NCBI GenBank assembly: GCA_029783825.1
Contig: JAREIK010008142.1
Span: 38,526-102,525 of the forward strand
From: Sapria himalayana
Lineage: Eukaryota; Streptophyta; Magnoliopsida; Malpighiales; Rafflesiaceae
Direction: 5' to 3'
DNA: 64,000 bases
The translations under genes were made by a program, and so were the position numbers. Under the pieces are notes generated by a model, which saw only the letters and a list, made by a program, of their open reading frames with translations, had not been told where the DNA came from and did no database searches. Shown here in pieces: positions 51,400 through 63,540 of the stretch (its first letter is position 1; every line of letters starts with the position of its first letter).

Positions 51400-52660
51400 A
51401 TGCATTGAAAAAAAATGTGTGTAATAGACATAATCATCCAACCTAGTTTGATAATTGTTATACTGTGATGTATCTGGTCCACATGGTGAGGTATCGGGTA
51501 TTGAGGTAAAGTTGTCTACTGTTGCTAGTCCTGATGTAGTTTCTGTAGGTGTTACTATAGGTGATTGGAGTAGATGCTGTAGCTGAAGCATTATACCAAA
51601 AAATTTGTGGTAGATCATTAAGGTTGAACTGTAGTCCTCTTTTCTGAAACTTCTTTGTAAGCCAGTCAAAAAACATACGCAACTCATCCCTATCATCCTC
51701 ATAGTCGATCATGTGTCGTTCTTTATCGACCAACTGATACTGTATAGCATTTCGTATCATGTCCTTAAATTCCTCCATCGTCGAGAACAAATTCTAAATT
51801 GGTCCTGAAAATTCAGCTTCATAATCTGGTCATCTATGCGAGTAGAATGTTGATGTCGATGAACCGACGCAATAGATGGGCATCTTCTCCTTGCCATCAA
51901 TAGCCACATACCAAATCTGATACGTATCAACTGGTGGAGCTGATGAATGAGAACTACCTGTTGCACCATCACATGAACCTGAAGTAGACTTGGAATACGC
52001 TTGAGTCACAATAGCTAACATTTCTTCATATCTCACCTAATTAAAATGTACAAAAGGAATTTCAATTTATATTCAAACAAAAAAAAAGAAAAGTTAATTT
52101 TTTTTAATGAAGCTTACATTTGCTGCACGAGATCTCTAATCAACGAAAGTCTGATTATCATTAGCCTACGTTTGCATGTAACTGAATAAGCGAGGAGCAT
52201 TGGGCTTCTTACCCTCCTTCCATGTCTATAATTACATACAATACATATGTTAATTCTTTTGAAAAAAAAATCCCATATGAGAAATGAAATTTAGGCATAA
52301 TTGAACACATTTCACAAAGTAATAAACATAAAAAGTATAAATTATAAATAATACCAATATTCATTTGTGCTCGTGAATAGAGCGAAATCCACAAGTGTGT
52401 GTAGACATGCCACTACCCTCTATAGCCCGCTCTGAGCGATGATTGCCGCTTTGTTTATCACACCTCTTCCTATAATCCGGATCATCCCAATTGCTCCGCC
52501 ACTCCTTGAAAATATGATCAGGGACACTCAAATCTTTTTCTTTCATCTTCAGCCATTTATCTTTGATCTCGTACACAGTGTCTTTTTATTGGCTCACAGC
52601 ATGTTTGTAGAACACACTTTAGACCACCTCCTTTGTCTGTGTCCACCTATAAAATTTTTT
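51400..52660 (-). pseudogene. Second Transposase_24-like (En/Spm accessory) gene
   Basis: Minus-strand exons. At ~52,660-52,376: EIKDKWLKMKEKD, then HIFKEWRSNWDDPDYRKRC, a Ser/Arg-rich link, and HTCGFRSIHEHK. After an apparent intron, ~52,235-52,130: MEGGKKPNAPRLFSYMQT, then FVD and RSRAANV. After another gap, ~52,035-51,411: YEEMLAIVTQAYSKS, YQIWYVAIDGKEKMPIYCVG, and a C-terminal helical part (MEEFKDMIRNAIQYQLVDKE). The W(K/R)xxWxxPxYxxR, HTxGSRS and FVD order is that of the plant Transposase_24 family (PF03004), whose members accompany TNP2 in CACTA elements. Stops occur in place of Trp and Gln. It sits next to the terminal repeats and is distinct from the copy at 56-58 kb. Confidence 0.65.
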
Positions 52661-53262
52661 AATTAAATAATTTAATATTTTTATATCAAATTGAATAAAA
52701 ATTTAAACTATAAATAATTTATAATAAACAAAGAATAAAATCATTTAATATCTTATTCAAATTCAATATTTTACATAATTGAAACAAAAAAATAAAAAAC
52801 TTTTATTTCATCTTATTCATCCATATATCTACCGATAGTGCATAAATTATAATATATCCATTTATTAACACTGCTTTCTCTCCCTCTACTCCTCCAATCA
52901 TCATTTTTCTATTGCAACAAAAAAATTATTTGAGTCATGACACATACTGTCTAGTGAAAAATCTAAATACTTATAAAAGCTTTGTATGAGGAACAATGTG
53001 GTATAATATCAGTAAGAAATTTAAACCACTCACTCAAATTAAAAAAAAGTTATGTTTTGATACATATATAATCATGTAGTATATATGTAAATATATACTA
53101 GCATTTCACTCGTACATATATTACTGAAGTATATGTACATAAAAATAACAGCATTATGTGTACAAATAAACTGAGTACAAATATACTCAGTATATATGTA
53201 CATTAAATACTATAGTATTATATGTACATATATACTGACTTTTTCGTAGGTATATACCCCAT

Positions 53263-53668
53263 TTGATGCTGTTGCTATTGCACCCACTGCCGCTCCTGCT
53301 GCAGCTACCTTTTTCGCTATCGCTGCCAATACCACTCCTACTGTCATCGCTACCACACTGCCTCTACTGTCATCGCCGCCGCCACTGCTACCTCCACACT
53401 AGCACCTCTACTGTTGCTTCCGGTGATGCCGCTACTTCCAGTGCAGCTGCTGCTACTATGACTACCGCAACTGCTTCCGGTGGATCTGTTGCTACTGCCA
53501 CTTCCGCTGTCGCTGCCGCTACCACTACTTCTGATGCCACCGCTCCTGCCCTGCCACTGCTATAACTGCGGCTGCCCCACTGCTGCCACCACCACCACTA
53601 CCGCCGTTGCCTCTTCTACTATCGCCGCTATCATCGCCGCCGTCACTAATACTACTGCTGATATTATG
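53263..53668. repeat. Trinucleotide-rich core, copy 1
   Basis: About 400 bases of CTG/CCG/CTA/ACC-type triplets in an AT-rich context. All six frames read as Ala/Ser/Thr, Leu/Pro or Gly/Val-rich low complexity. The plus-strand open frames are most likely artefacts of this composition. Confidence 0.85.
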
Positions 53669-54393
53669 TTTTTATAGACCTATAATAAAATAAAATTCTA
53701 CCCAAAAAATTCGAAGACTCAAACATTTTCATAGATATATAAAAATAGTTATTATAGATATGAACACACATAAATTAAAGTTGATTGTCATATAGCTTAA
53801 ACTAAAATTTAATTAAATTGTTTAATATTTTTATATTAAATTTAATAAACAAAAACTATAAAAGAAAATTTTAAATTAAACAAAAAAATTCATTTAATAA
53901 CTAATTCATATACAATATTTTAAATAACTAAAAAAATTATATTACATCTTAGTTATCAATGTATCTACCGAATGTGCATAAAGTATAATCTATCAATGCT
54001 ATGACGTTGCTTTCTCTCCCTCTACTCCTCTGATTACTAACTTTCTATTACAAAAATACTATCCGAGTCACGGTGCTTCATGTATGTTGAAAGATCCCTT
54101 CACTTATACAAGCTTCGTATGGGAAACAATGTGGTACCACATTTGTAAGAAATTTAAACCACTAAATAAAATCAAAATAAATTAAAAAAAAACTATGTTT
54201 TGATAAATACATATTACTACAGCCAAAATACACATATATACTAGCATTTCACTCGTACATATATTATTGTAGTATTTCTACATATATTTTGTATTATTAT
54301 GCATACTTATATACTCAGTAATATGTACATAAAATAATGCAGAATTATATGTACGTATATACTGACAATATACCTACATATATACCACAAATT

Positions 54394-54676
54394 TTGCCAT
54401 TCCTACTGCTCCCGTTGCCGCAGCCGCCCTTACCGCAGCGGCCACTATGGCAGCTATTGATGCTGTCGCCGCTGCCAGTGCAGCCGCTGCTGCGGCTGCT
54501 ACCAATGTTGTCTCTGCTATCGCTTATACTGCCGATACCATTGCTGCCACTGCTACCGCTACAGCCACTGCTTCCGCCGATGCCAACGCTGCCTTTAATG
54601 CTGCCGCTGCCTCCGCTGCCTCCCCTAACTCCGCTACTAGCACTACTACCGCCGCTGCCTCAGCTACCACTGCTGA
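54394..54676. repeat. Trinucleotide-rich core, copy 2
   Basis: About 280 bases of GCC/GCT/CTG triplets at the same position in the second 1-kb unit. Two plus-strand frames stay open (Leu/Pro-rich and Ala-rich), as expected of triplet repeats. The third unit keeps only ~55 bases of this core near 55,401-55,456. Confidence 0.85.
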
Positions 54677-55949
54677 TAATAGGCTTTTACATACCTATAA
54701 TAGGCTAAAACTCTACCAAAAAATTCGTAAAAACACAAACATATTCATAGATATATAAAAACAATTAATATATACATGAACAAACACAAATTAAAGTTGA
54801 TTGTCATACAATTTAAACGAAAAATTAATTAAATAATTTAATAATTTAAAATTAAATTTTATAAGAAAAAAAATAAAAAATGAAACTTTTAAATTAAACA
54901 AAAAAATTTATTTAATAACTTATTCTAATACAAAAAATATATTACATCTTATTAATCAATATATCTACCGACTATGGATAAAGTAAAATCTATCAATGCA
55001 TTAACGTTGCTTTCTCTCCCTCTGCTCCTCTGATCACCAACTTTCCACCACAAAAATGCGTGTGAATCATGGTGCATCATGTTTGTCGAAATATATATTC
55101 ACTTATACAAGCTTTGTATGGGAAACAATATGGTACCATAAATGTATATAATTTAAACCAGCAAATCAAATCAAAATAAATAAATGACTATGTTTTGATA
55201 AATATATATTACTATAGTAAATATCTACATATATACTAGCATTTCACTAGTACATATAGTACTATTGTATATGTACATACAAACTATAGTATTATGTGTA
55301 CATATATAATTAGTACTATATATACTCAGTATATATGTACATAAAATACTGTAGTATTATATGTACATATATACTAACTATATAAATACGTATATACTAC
55401 ATTTGTTGCCATTACAGCTGCTCCTGCTGGCATTGCTACCGATGTTGTCTTTGTTGAAAATAGGCTTTTAAATACCTATACTAGGCTAAAACTCTACCCA
55501 AAAAATTCAAAGACACAAAAATATAATCACAAATATATAAAAACAAATATTATAGACATAAACAAACACAAATTAAATTTGATTGTCTTACAGCTTCAAA
55601 AAAAATATAAAAGATATCAAGCAATTATGTTTAGAGATAAAAAGAGTGCAAAAATAGAATGTTTTCAGAATAATAAAGATAAGTTAAGCTAGACTCTTTT
55701 TGATATAGCTGAAATCTGTAAAAATGAGACCCATGCATTGGAAGGACAGTGGTAATGTATGATAGCTTTGAATCAGAATTTTTTCTTTTGTCTCACATAA
55801 TGTGTCCTACAAAGATTCATAATTGGGTTAATCGAAAAAGCAAAGAATAAAAATAGAATAAAAAAAATTGAAACCTGCAAAAAGTAACATAATTATTTGC
55901 TACACATGGAAAAAAATAAATAACAGTTCAGAAATAATTTTCATACTCA

Positions 55950-57882
55950 ATCATCCTCATAATTTGTACAAAATGCTAGTCTCTCCTGCAAGGTTTTGCA
56001 ACTAGATCTCGGAATGCTATTTGTTGCGCCAATGCCACTGTGACTCTATATAGGACATCTGCTGTTGCATTACAATCTTAACTCCTTTCATCTCATCATT
56101 CATTTCTTTAATTTCTTTCTTTCTTCCATCAATTAGTATACTGCTCATCATTCTATTCTTTAATTTCATATATTTCTTTCTTTAAATGAGATATCTGCTC
56201 ATCCTTCTTTTTTATTTTGGTCTTCATAACTACAATACGTTCATTTGTTTCCATTACTTGTTGTTAGACTGCCTCATCGACCATTTTTGAGATAGATGAA
56301 TTAGAAGCACGACTGCTACAACAAAATGTCACTCCCTTCGAGCTGATTTCATACACTCGCTGCTTCTTAAGACCTCCTATGTTCTCTAAACAAATAGGAT
56401 CATAGTCACTTGGTTGAAGATCCATAGAACCCTCAACTTGTTGATAGAAGCTATCACATGTTCCTCCCTTAGGTCCTGAGATAAAATAGAGAAAAAAAAC
56501 TATTCTAGATATACAAAATAAAATAAATATTTTGCAATCCAAACAATTTTTTAAATTTACTATAGTATTTAAAATCTTATTAATATAATAAGTTCTTACA
56601 GCAATCATCTAAGATTTGTTGTCAACAAACTGACCATCCACTTTCTTCACATGCATCTTCTTGAAAATCTGATAAAAATTTTTATCCCGACCCAATTCTC
56701 CAGCCTAGAATTGTTTTTATTAAGTCATTAAAAAACAAATGATCAAAAAAATTTAACAAAATTAATAAAATCATACAGAGATTTGATTTATTGTACTATT
56801 AGGACAACCACTAAATATATAAATATTACAATTTTAAAATTGTACGAGATCTCGAGCATGCTCAATGCTCGACTTTGACCCTCCTGTTGTGTAGAAAAAT
56901 TCTTGTACCTAGTCCAGCTACCTCACTTCGTTGATTTTTACTAGAAATATCTAATTTTTTTCATCACATCTGAATCCTCCCAATACATAAGCCACTCAGA
57001 ATATCACATCCTTAGATATTAAATCAGGCATTTCATTCATATTCTTCAATTTATAGACAAAATTAGAATATCATTGAGCAGCTTTGATCTCCCATAATGA
57101 CTTTATCTTTCCATCAAATTTAGGTGCCCATGTGCACTAATTCTATATATATAAAAATAACAAAAGAATTTATATTAATAATAAGAACATAATTATTTAT
57201 TGCTTGAATAATAACCAACATAATAGATAAGTAATTTGATTATTATTTTTCAATACTTTGTTTTGTTATTTTTACTTAAAAATCATTAAAATATGACTCC
57301 TTTGCCAATTCTAAAACTTTCTTCTAGGAGAATGATTTAGAATCAGTCATTTTCTTGAAAGACTTTGTAATTTTAGTCGAATACTTGTGAGATGAAATAA
57401 AACTGTACAAATAAATAAATAACATAGAAAACATGCAAATCATAACAATATAAAAAAACCACTGATATTAACATCAAAATTTTTTTTTCAAGTCATTTTT
57501 ACATATTTCTTTTACATCTCATCCACAATCTCAATTTTTAACTTTGCACTGACTATAAAGGAAGGCACTACATTTGATGATGTCGTTGGTATTGGTAAAT
57601 AGTGGAACAATCGGTGTAAAATGTGGTGTAGAAGATAGAGATGGATCAAAAGTTGTGCAGAAAGGACGATTGGTGGTGGGATTACATCTGATAAAGGTGA
57701 TAGTAGAGGTCTCAATGATGGTGATGATGATAGAAATGGAGATGGTAATTGTGATGTTGAAGTTTGGATATGGTGGCTATGAGATGGTACAAATTCTGCA
57801 ACATAATGTACATACTAGATGAATTTGGTTCCTTTCTATGTCCATGTTGACCTCCACCATGACCACATCCTTTAGGCATCAT
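55950..57882 (-). pseudogene. First Transposase_24 (En/Spm accessory) gene
   Basis: A likely start is the Met at 57,882, followed by a Gly/His-rich N-terminus (MMPKGCGHGGGQHGHRKEPN), typical of Transposase_24 proteins. A His-rich run and several stops follow. Later exons show GGSKSSIEHARDL near 56,870 (family pattern HTGGSRSF-EH), MHVKKVDGQFVDNKS near 56,630-56,670, and a C-terminal block at ~56,480-56,100 ending in a coiled coil (METNERIVVMKTKIKKKDEQ). It lies directly downstream of the TNP2 gene, in the usual CACTA order. It is broken by stops and frame changes. Proteins of this family are thought to bind subterminal repeats, but the function of this copy is inferred only from its family. 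Confidence 0.65.
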
Positions 57883-58199
57883 ATACTGTATAAAATAAAA
57901 CATAGAACAAACAATAGAGATATGATAAACAAGCATGCATTTTTAATAAAACACCCTGATAAATTTCAACAAATTATAAAAGTCTTTTATAGTTTAATAT
58001 TATAATAAAATTATAATAATTTAATTATCGGCATCACTGTCCTCCTTTAATAGATCTTCTGATATTTCGTCTGATTTCGATAGAAGTTCGAACTTATTTT
58101 TAGATAGAAAGTGATCATCTTTAATTTTTTTGTCACCATTTGAGTCACATAAATTTTCTGGATCTCATCTACATTCACAGGTTCAATATTATTTATGTC

Positions 58200-61100
58200 A
58201 TTTTTCTGGAATGCTTGTGAAATATCTAAGTCTGCACTTCTTTCTTTCGATGTTGGTACTTGAAATTTTGATCGTGCTTTGATTTTTCAAATCGCCCACA
58301 AATCACTCTTATCATGAGATAAACCCAGATATGTATAATAATCCGAATGAATCTCTGTGCCCACATTTCGTGTAGGATAAACCACTCGCCCTTAAATAAT
58401 ACAATCCTATTATTTTTGAGTCCAGGATACTCCAACACAAATACTTCTTTGAGTTGATCATAATAATCAATCTCATTATACTATATCTTGTGCCTTTAAT
58501 GCATTCACCACTATTCATATTATTTTAGAAGAACAATTCATGTTTGTGTGAAATTTATATTCATTAACAAAATACCCAAGATAGGTTGTCACATATCTAA
58601 ACGCGCCATTACTTAGATTATGAATAAAAATATTTGAATCTCCATTTCAAGGATCAATTGCCTATGACATAAATTAAAGAATGATATTACCAAATAAAAG
58701 ATAATAATAAATTAAATAATAAAAAAGTTAAAAATTAACATTCTCGCATACTTTTGAACCAATTCGCAAATTCAATTTCTAGTATATAATCGATATTTTT
58801 GCTGGAAATTGCTGGTTGTCTATATTTTAACTACTCAACATAAATACTGCACAAATATAAAAAGAGAGAAAAAAATATATATCAATTTTTAATAATTCCT
58901 ATTAAAGATAAAATTAAACTATGATTAAACCTACAATCATTTTGTGTATACATACTCAATGTAGGTGCAACCTCGTAACAATTAAGTAAAACTTAGCTCC
59001 GGGTTACTTTGTACTCTTCATCTGTCATACATTTTCATTTCTCTTCAAATGCTCTTCTAGGGTGCTAGAAGATAGATAGTTTGTCTACAGAATCATCTTT
59101 TACCATCAAATGACTTCATAATTTATCGGCACATTTCTTTGTATTGACATGATCCTCAAAATAATAAGAACAAAATGATGATGCTTCTTCTACTAAATAT
59201 ACACAAATTGAACCTTCAGCTTTTTCCTTGTTTCTAACATTCAATTTCAACTTACGAAGATACCTACAACCACAATGTTAGGTTTCAATTTGGTTAAATT
59301 ACAATATTACTTAAAGTATGAAATCATTAACCATAGTAATTATATGTATTTCCCTTTTATAAGGATACATCCACCTGACTGCATTGGCTCTGTAATCCTG
59401 CTTCATATGCCAAATGGACTGGAAAATGCTCCATTAAGTCAAAAAAACTCTGGGGGAATATCTGTTCAAGCTTACAAATAATTAGCGGAATGTCATTTTC
59501 CAGCCTCACCATGTCATTTATTTTGATTGTGGTTGTTGTTAGCTATTTGAAAAACAAACTAAGTTCTATAAGGACCTTCCAAACACTTAGTGGAAGTAAT
59601 TCACAAAATGAAATGGTATTAATATCTGCATAAATACATAGTCATGACTTTTCATTCCAAATAACTTAAGATTCTTCATATCCACGCATCTACCCATATT
59701 TGACACATATCCATCAGGGAATTTAAAATATTTAACCCATTCACACAATATCTGTCTTGCCTTCTTATCAAGTGTGTAGCAAGCTTTAGAAAATTTTCAT
59801 GTTTCCTCATTCAGTTTTAATTCAGGATGCCGACAGACCCATTCAGCTCTTGTCTTGATGTTAAAGTGACTTTTATTTTTCCGTCTACATTAAGGATGAG
59901 TGTTAAAAATATTGTCAAAAATATTTTTTCAATATGCATTACATTTAAGTTATGATAAATTAAATTGGACTTCCAACACGACAAGTCCCAAAATATACTA
60001 CGTTTCCTATAGCCAAATGATTTGCCTATTGGTCCATTACTTCCATTAGCATCATTTTCAGTTACTTTCTTCAAACCCAAACTATGAATCTCTGTAATAA
60101 TAGCATCTCCTAAATAAACTACTGGTGCAACTGTCATCATAGTTTTATTTTTTCGAAATACAGTTTTATTTCTTCGAAATGGATGATTTGTAGATAGAAA
60201 CTTATGATGGTTATCAAACCATGACTATTTACCACTAAATTTGAGGGTAAATGCATCAGAATTTTTCATGCAATACGGGCATGCGAATCATTTTGCAGTA
60301 CTCCACCCAGGATTCATTGAATATGTAGGAAAGTCACTTACCATCCACATAAGGGCTTTCCCGCATAATGAAATTTTGCTTCTTGAGATATCGTACGTAT
60401 TCACACCGACATCTCATAAATGATTTAACTCTGCAATAAAAGCTGTAAGAAAACATTCAGCATGTCTTTTGAATTTTTTCTTGGAACCAATATTGACAAA
60501 AACATATATTGCCTTCAAACACAACCATGGAGGCAAGTTATAAGGCTATCACTGGCCATGATGAATACTATTGTCCAGATTGCCCAAATTGCTGAAATCC
60601 ATCATTGTAGAGACCCAATCTCACTTTTTGACTTTCTGCCTCAAAATCTTGATGTATATAATTAAAAAGCTTCCAAGCAGGTGAATTGGATGGATGACAT
60701 GTTACCTCTTCTTCAACCTCATGCTCAGAATGCCACCTCATTTCATTTGCGGTAGTATTTGATGCATATAGTCTCTATAATCGAGGAATTAATGGAAAAT
60801 AATACATCTTCTTAAAGACAACCTTACAATTTTTGGCACGTATCTACACAATGAGGTACCTTCCTAAATTGAGAATGGTCACAAATCTTACAGCTAATTA
60901 AATCACTATCACCAACCCCAATATAACTGCATCCATTTAAACATATAATAATTTTTTCTACTGGTAGACTCATTCCTCATAGTAACTTCTTAGTATTGTA
61001 AAAGTTGTTAGTGATCAAATTATTATCCGAAACAATCTCCTTTATTAATTCTATCACCTGATCAAATAATTTCTCAGACATATGATTTTCTGACTTAATG

Positions 61101-61599
61101 CCCATTAGTCGAGCTACAAGTGACAATTGCGAATGTGTTTTTACAACCAGGGCACAATTTTTATCTACAGCTTTAAGCATTTCTTAAAATTTTTGAGCTT
61201 CAGGATTAGGCGGTTCATCATGTAATCCATATTGAAGCCAATCACCAGCAGCTTCCGTGATTATTCTATGATATGGTGTTTGATGATTCTTCACCACAAG
61301 CAACAGATTCAATCCCCTCATTTGGTCAATATTCAAGCCATTGTAATTTTTCTCATGATAAATCCAAACAAAATAATTTGACACAAAGCCATATTGGCAA
61401 AATGATATCTTATAATGTTTGGATGACGAAAAAAAAATATTCTGACACTTGCGATGATTGCATGAACACTTAATTTTTTACCATCCATCATTCTCATTTG
61501 ACTAAATGCAAAATTGATGAAGTTTCAAGCCCAGTCAAAATTCTTTATCAAAAATCTATTAATAACCCTTCTGTACATCACCTAACGATCTAAGCTCAT
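58200..61599 (-). pseudogene. TNP2-type CACTA transposase gene (TAD, Transposase_21, DUF4218, DUF4216)
   Basis: The start Met at 61,599 opens a transposase-associated domain: MSLDR, FINFAFSQ, then in shifted frames CSCNHRKCQN and YGFVSNYFVWIYHEK. The Transposase_21 core follows: EAAGDWLQYGLHDEPPNPEA near 61,200, LSLVARLMGIKSENHMSEK near 61,090, NNFYNTKKLL near 60,985, then a stop-rich part with FPTYSMNPGWST near 60,330. KKRSIFWDL-like KRSIFWDLSCW and HNLNVMHIEK are at ~59,940-60,000. The DUF4218 region spans ~59,700-59,300 (MKSHDYVFMQILIPF, WMYPYKREIH). DUF4216-like LEYPGLKNNRIVLFKGEWF lies near 58,390-58,435. The DDE-type enzyme would cut element ends. Frequent stops and shifts make it non-functional. 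Confidence 0.82.
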
Positions 61600-61861
61600 T
61601 GCCCTATTTTATTTACAAAAAATACTGCCCAATCATTATTATAATAAAACATTCTATTAATTCAAAATATATAAATAATTAAATAAAATTACTTACTGAT
61701 GAATATTTAAAATTAAATTTCATGATATTGAGGCAATACATTTGCAGAATCTACATTAATAGATAAGCAATTTTTAGCACGATAATGATTAATAGATATC
61801 ACAATTATACTGGATAAAGGGTGCAAAGTATGATAATGCACAAGAAAGGAAGCAAAAAAAG

Positions 61862-62090
61862 ACATTAATGTTTGAGGAAGGAGGGAGAGAGAGGAGAAGG
61901 AGAAAGAGAAGGAGGAGAGAAAGGGGGAGAGATAATGAAAGGGAGAGAGAAGGAAATAGAGAGAGAGAAGAGAGAGAGGGAAGAGAGGGAGAGAGAGAAA
62001 GAGGGAGAGGAGAGAGAGAGAGAGAGGAGAGAGATAGAACAAGCATGAAAGGGAGGAGAAAGATAATAACAGAGAGAGAGAGTGTGTGTG
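61862..62090 (+). repeat. GA-rich polypurine tract
   Basis: About 230 bases of nearly pure A/G on the plus strand (GGGAGAGAGA, GAAAGAGAAGGAGG), ending in GTGTGTGTG. It lies upstream of the TNP2 gene in its reading direction, where a CACTA promoter or leader would be. Open frames on both strands here (Arg/Glu or Ser/Leu) are compositional artefacts. Confidence 0.85.
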
Positions 62091-62099
62091 TGTGAATAA

Positions 62100-62992
62100 A
62101 GAAAAAGAGCAATAGAGTGACTAGAAGATTAGAGAGGAGAGAGAAAGACACATGAGAGTGTAGGTTAGAATCAAAAATTATATAAAAGAGAATAAAATTC
62201 TTCTGCGTAAACCTATCAAATATTATATCTTTTGTCATACATAAGTTCATATTTGAGCCTAAGGCCCAAGTGATGGGATTAGGTAAGTGTACGACCCTTA
62301 TTTGTATTATACCATATATGAGCCTAATCAACGGACACTCATTCTACGTGCTACATATTGTTGATAATATATCTCATGACATTTAATATCAATTAGTTCA
62401 ACAAATTAATATTATCCCATATATAATTATATATTAGGATATAGTAAATGTAATTATAAATAGTTACATATAGTTAAACATATATTATATATAGATATAT
62501 GCATATAAGTAGTTATAAGTAAATATAAATAAATGTATACAATGTTATATGCAATTATATAGATTTACATATATGTAACATAATTAAAAATAAAGTTATA
62601 TTTATTATAGAGTTATTCATAGTATAAAAATATTATATATAGTTATACACATATAGTTAAACATTGTGTTGTAGTTTTTATAGATATAATTATAATTTTT
62701 GTTACATGTAGTTATAAATATAGTTACACGTATATTTAAACTTATATTTAAATGTATGTATACATATTTGTTCATATATTCATATATTTATATAAGTTAT
62801 GTATATGCGTGCATAGACTAAAATTTTTATACTTATATATAAAAAAGTATTTTAAATATATGTTTTAATATATATTTAAATATAGTTTATTCATTAATAA
62901 TATAAAATTATGTATAGTATGTTTTATACATATAATACATATAGTTATAAAAAATTATATATCGTTAAACATTTAGTTTTATATATATAATA

Positions 62993-63049
<57 letters not shown>

Positions 63050-63540
63050 TATGAGTAGTTATATTTAGTTATACATAAATATATAGAAAGTTGCAAACAA
63101 GTATATAGATTTACATATATGTATACATATATGTATAAATAGTTAAAAATATAGTTATATTTAATTATATAATGTTTTATTTACTTTTACAAATATTTAT
63201 ATATAGTTATACACATATAATTAAATATGATGTTGTATGTTATTATACATGTAATTATAAATATTATTACATGTGATTGTACTATAGGCACACGATAGTT
63301 AAACTAATATTTATACATGTATTATATATATTTCTTCGTATAATTACATATATGTATACATATAATTATGTATAGGTATGGATATACTAAAATATATTTT
63401 ATACTAATATATAAAAAAGTATATTACAAATATGTTGTTAATTATATATTAAAATATAGTTATGTATAAATTTTTATAGTTATACATATAGTAAGATAGA
63501 ATTATTTATAGGTATATGTTGGTATACATATAATATATAT
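62100..63540. other. AT-rich region with ~550-bp tandem duplication
   Basis: Extremely AT-rich DNA dominated by TATAGTTA / ATAGTTATA words. A duplication is visible: atatagatttacatatatg recurs near 62,557 and 63,103 (offset ~546), ATATATAGTTATACACATATA recurs, and TATATAAAAAAGTAT recurs near 62,837 and 63,409 (offset ~572). No coding feature is seen. Confidence 0.75.
62992..63046. repeat. (AT)n tract
   Basis: About 50 bases of alternating AT between the two copies of the ~550-bp duplication. Confidence 0.9.

Larger units (their letters stand above)
52655..55595. repeat. Three tandem copies of a ~1-kb unit
   Basis: The same order of markers appears three times. TATCTACCGA is near 52,838, 53,961 and 54,960, then CTTTCTCTCCCTCT(A/G)CTCCTC, then GGAACAATGTGGTA / GGAAACAATATGGTA. 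A TATATGTACATA-rich stretch, a trinucleotide core, then AAAATTCTACCC / AAAACTCTACC and TTAAAGTTGATTGTCATA follow. Periods are about 1.12 and 1.0 kb; the third copy ends near 55,595 with a short core. It lies between the two Transposase_24 genes and could be expanded intron or spacer. Confidence 0.85.
50422..61700 (-). mobile_element. Decayed CACTA (En/Spm) DNA transposon, possibly composite
   Basis: Read on the minus strand, it carries a TNP2-type gene (61,599 to ~58,200), a Transposase_24 gene (57,882 to ~55,950), a triplicated spacer, a second Transposase_24-like gene (~52,660-51,400) and a terminal region with subterminal repeats. The plus-strand left edge reads CATTACTAAAATTCACCG, one transition away from a CACTA terminus. 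Its partner terminus beyond 61,700 was not found, so the 5' end is lost or unrecognisable. Two Transposase_24 genes in one element suggest nesting or internal duplication. Every gene has stops or shifts. Confidence 0.8.

Noticed and set aside
53263..54758. Ala/Ser/Thr- and Leu/Pro-rich plus-strand frames suggesting an antifreeze-like or cell-wall protein
   Set aside because: They are triplet-repeat cores of a triplicated unit. Several frames stay open at once and the flanks are non-coding.
61713..62331. Ser/Leu-rich and Arg/Glu-rich frames around the GA tract
   Set aside because: Direct products of the purine tract on either strand.
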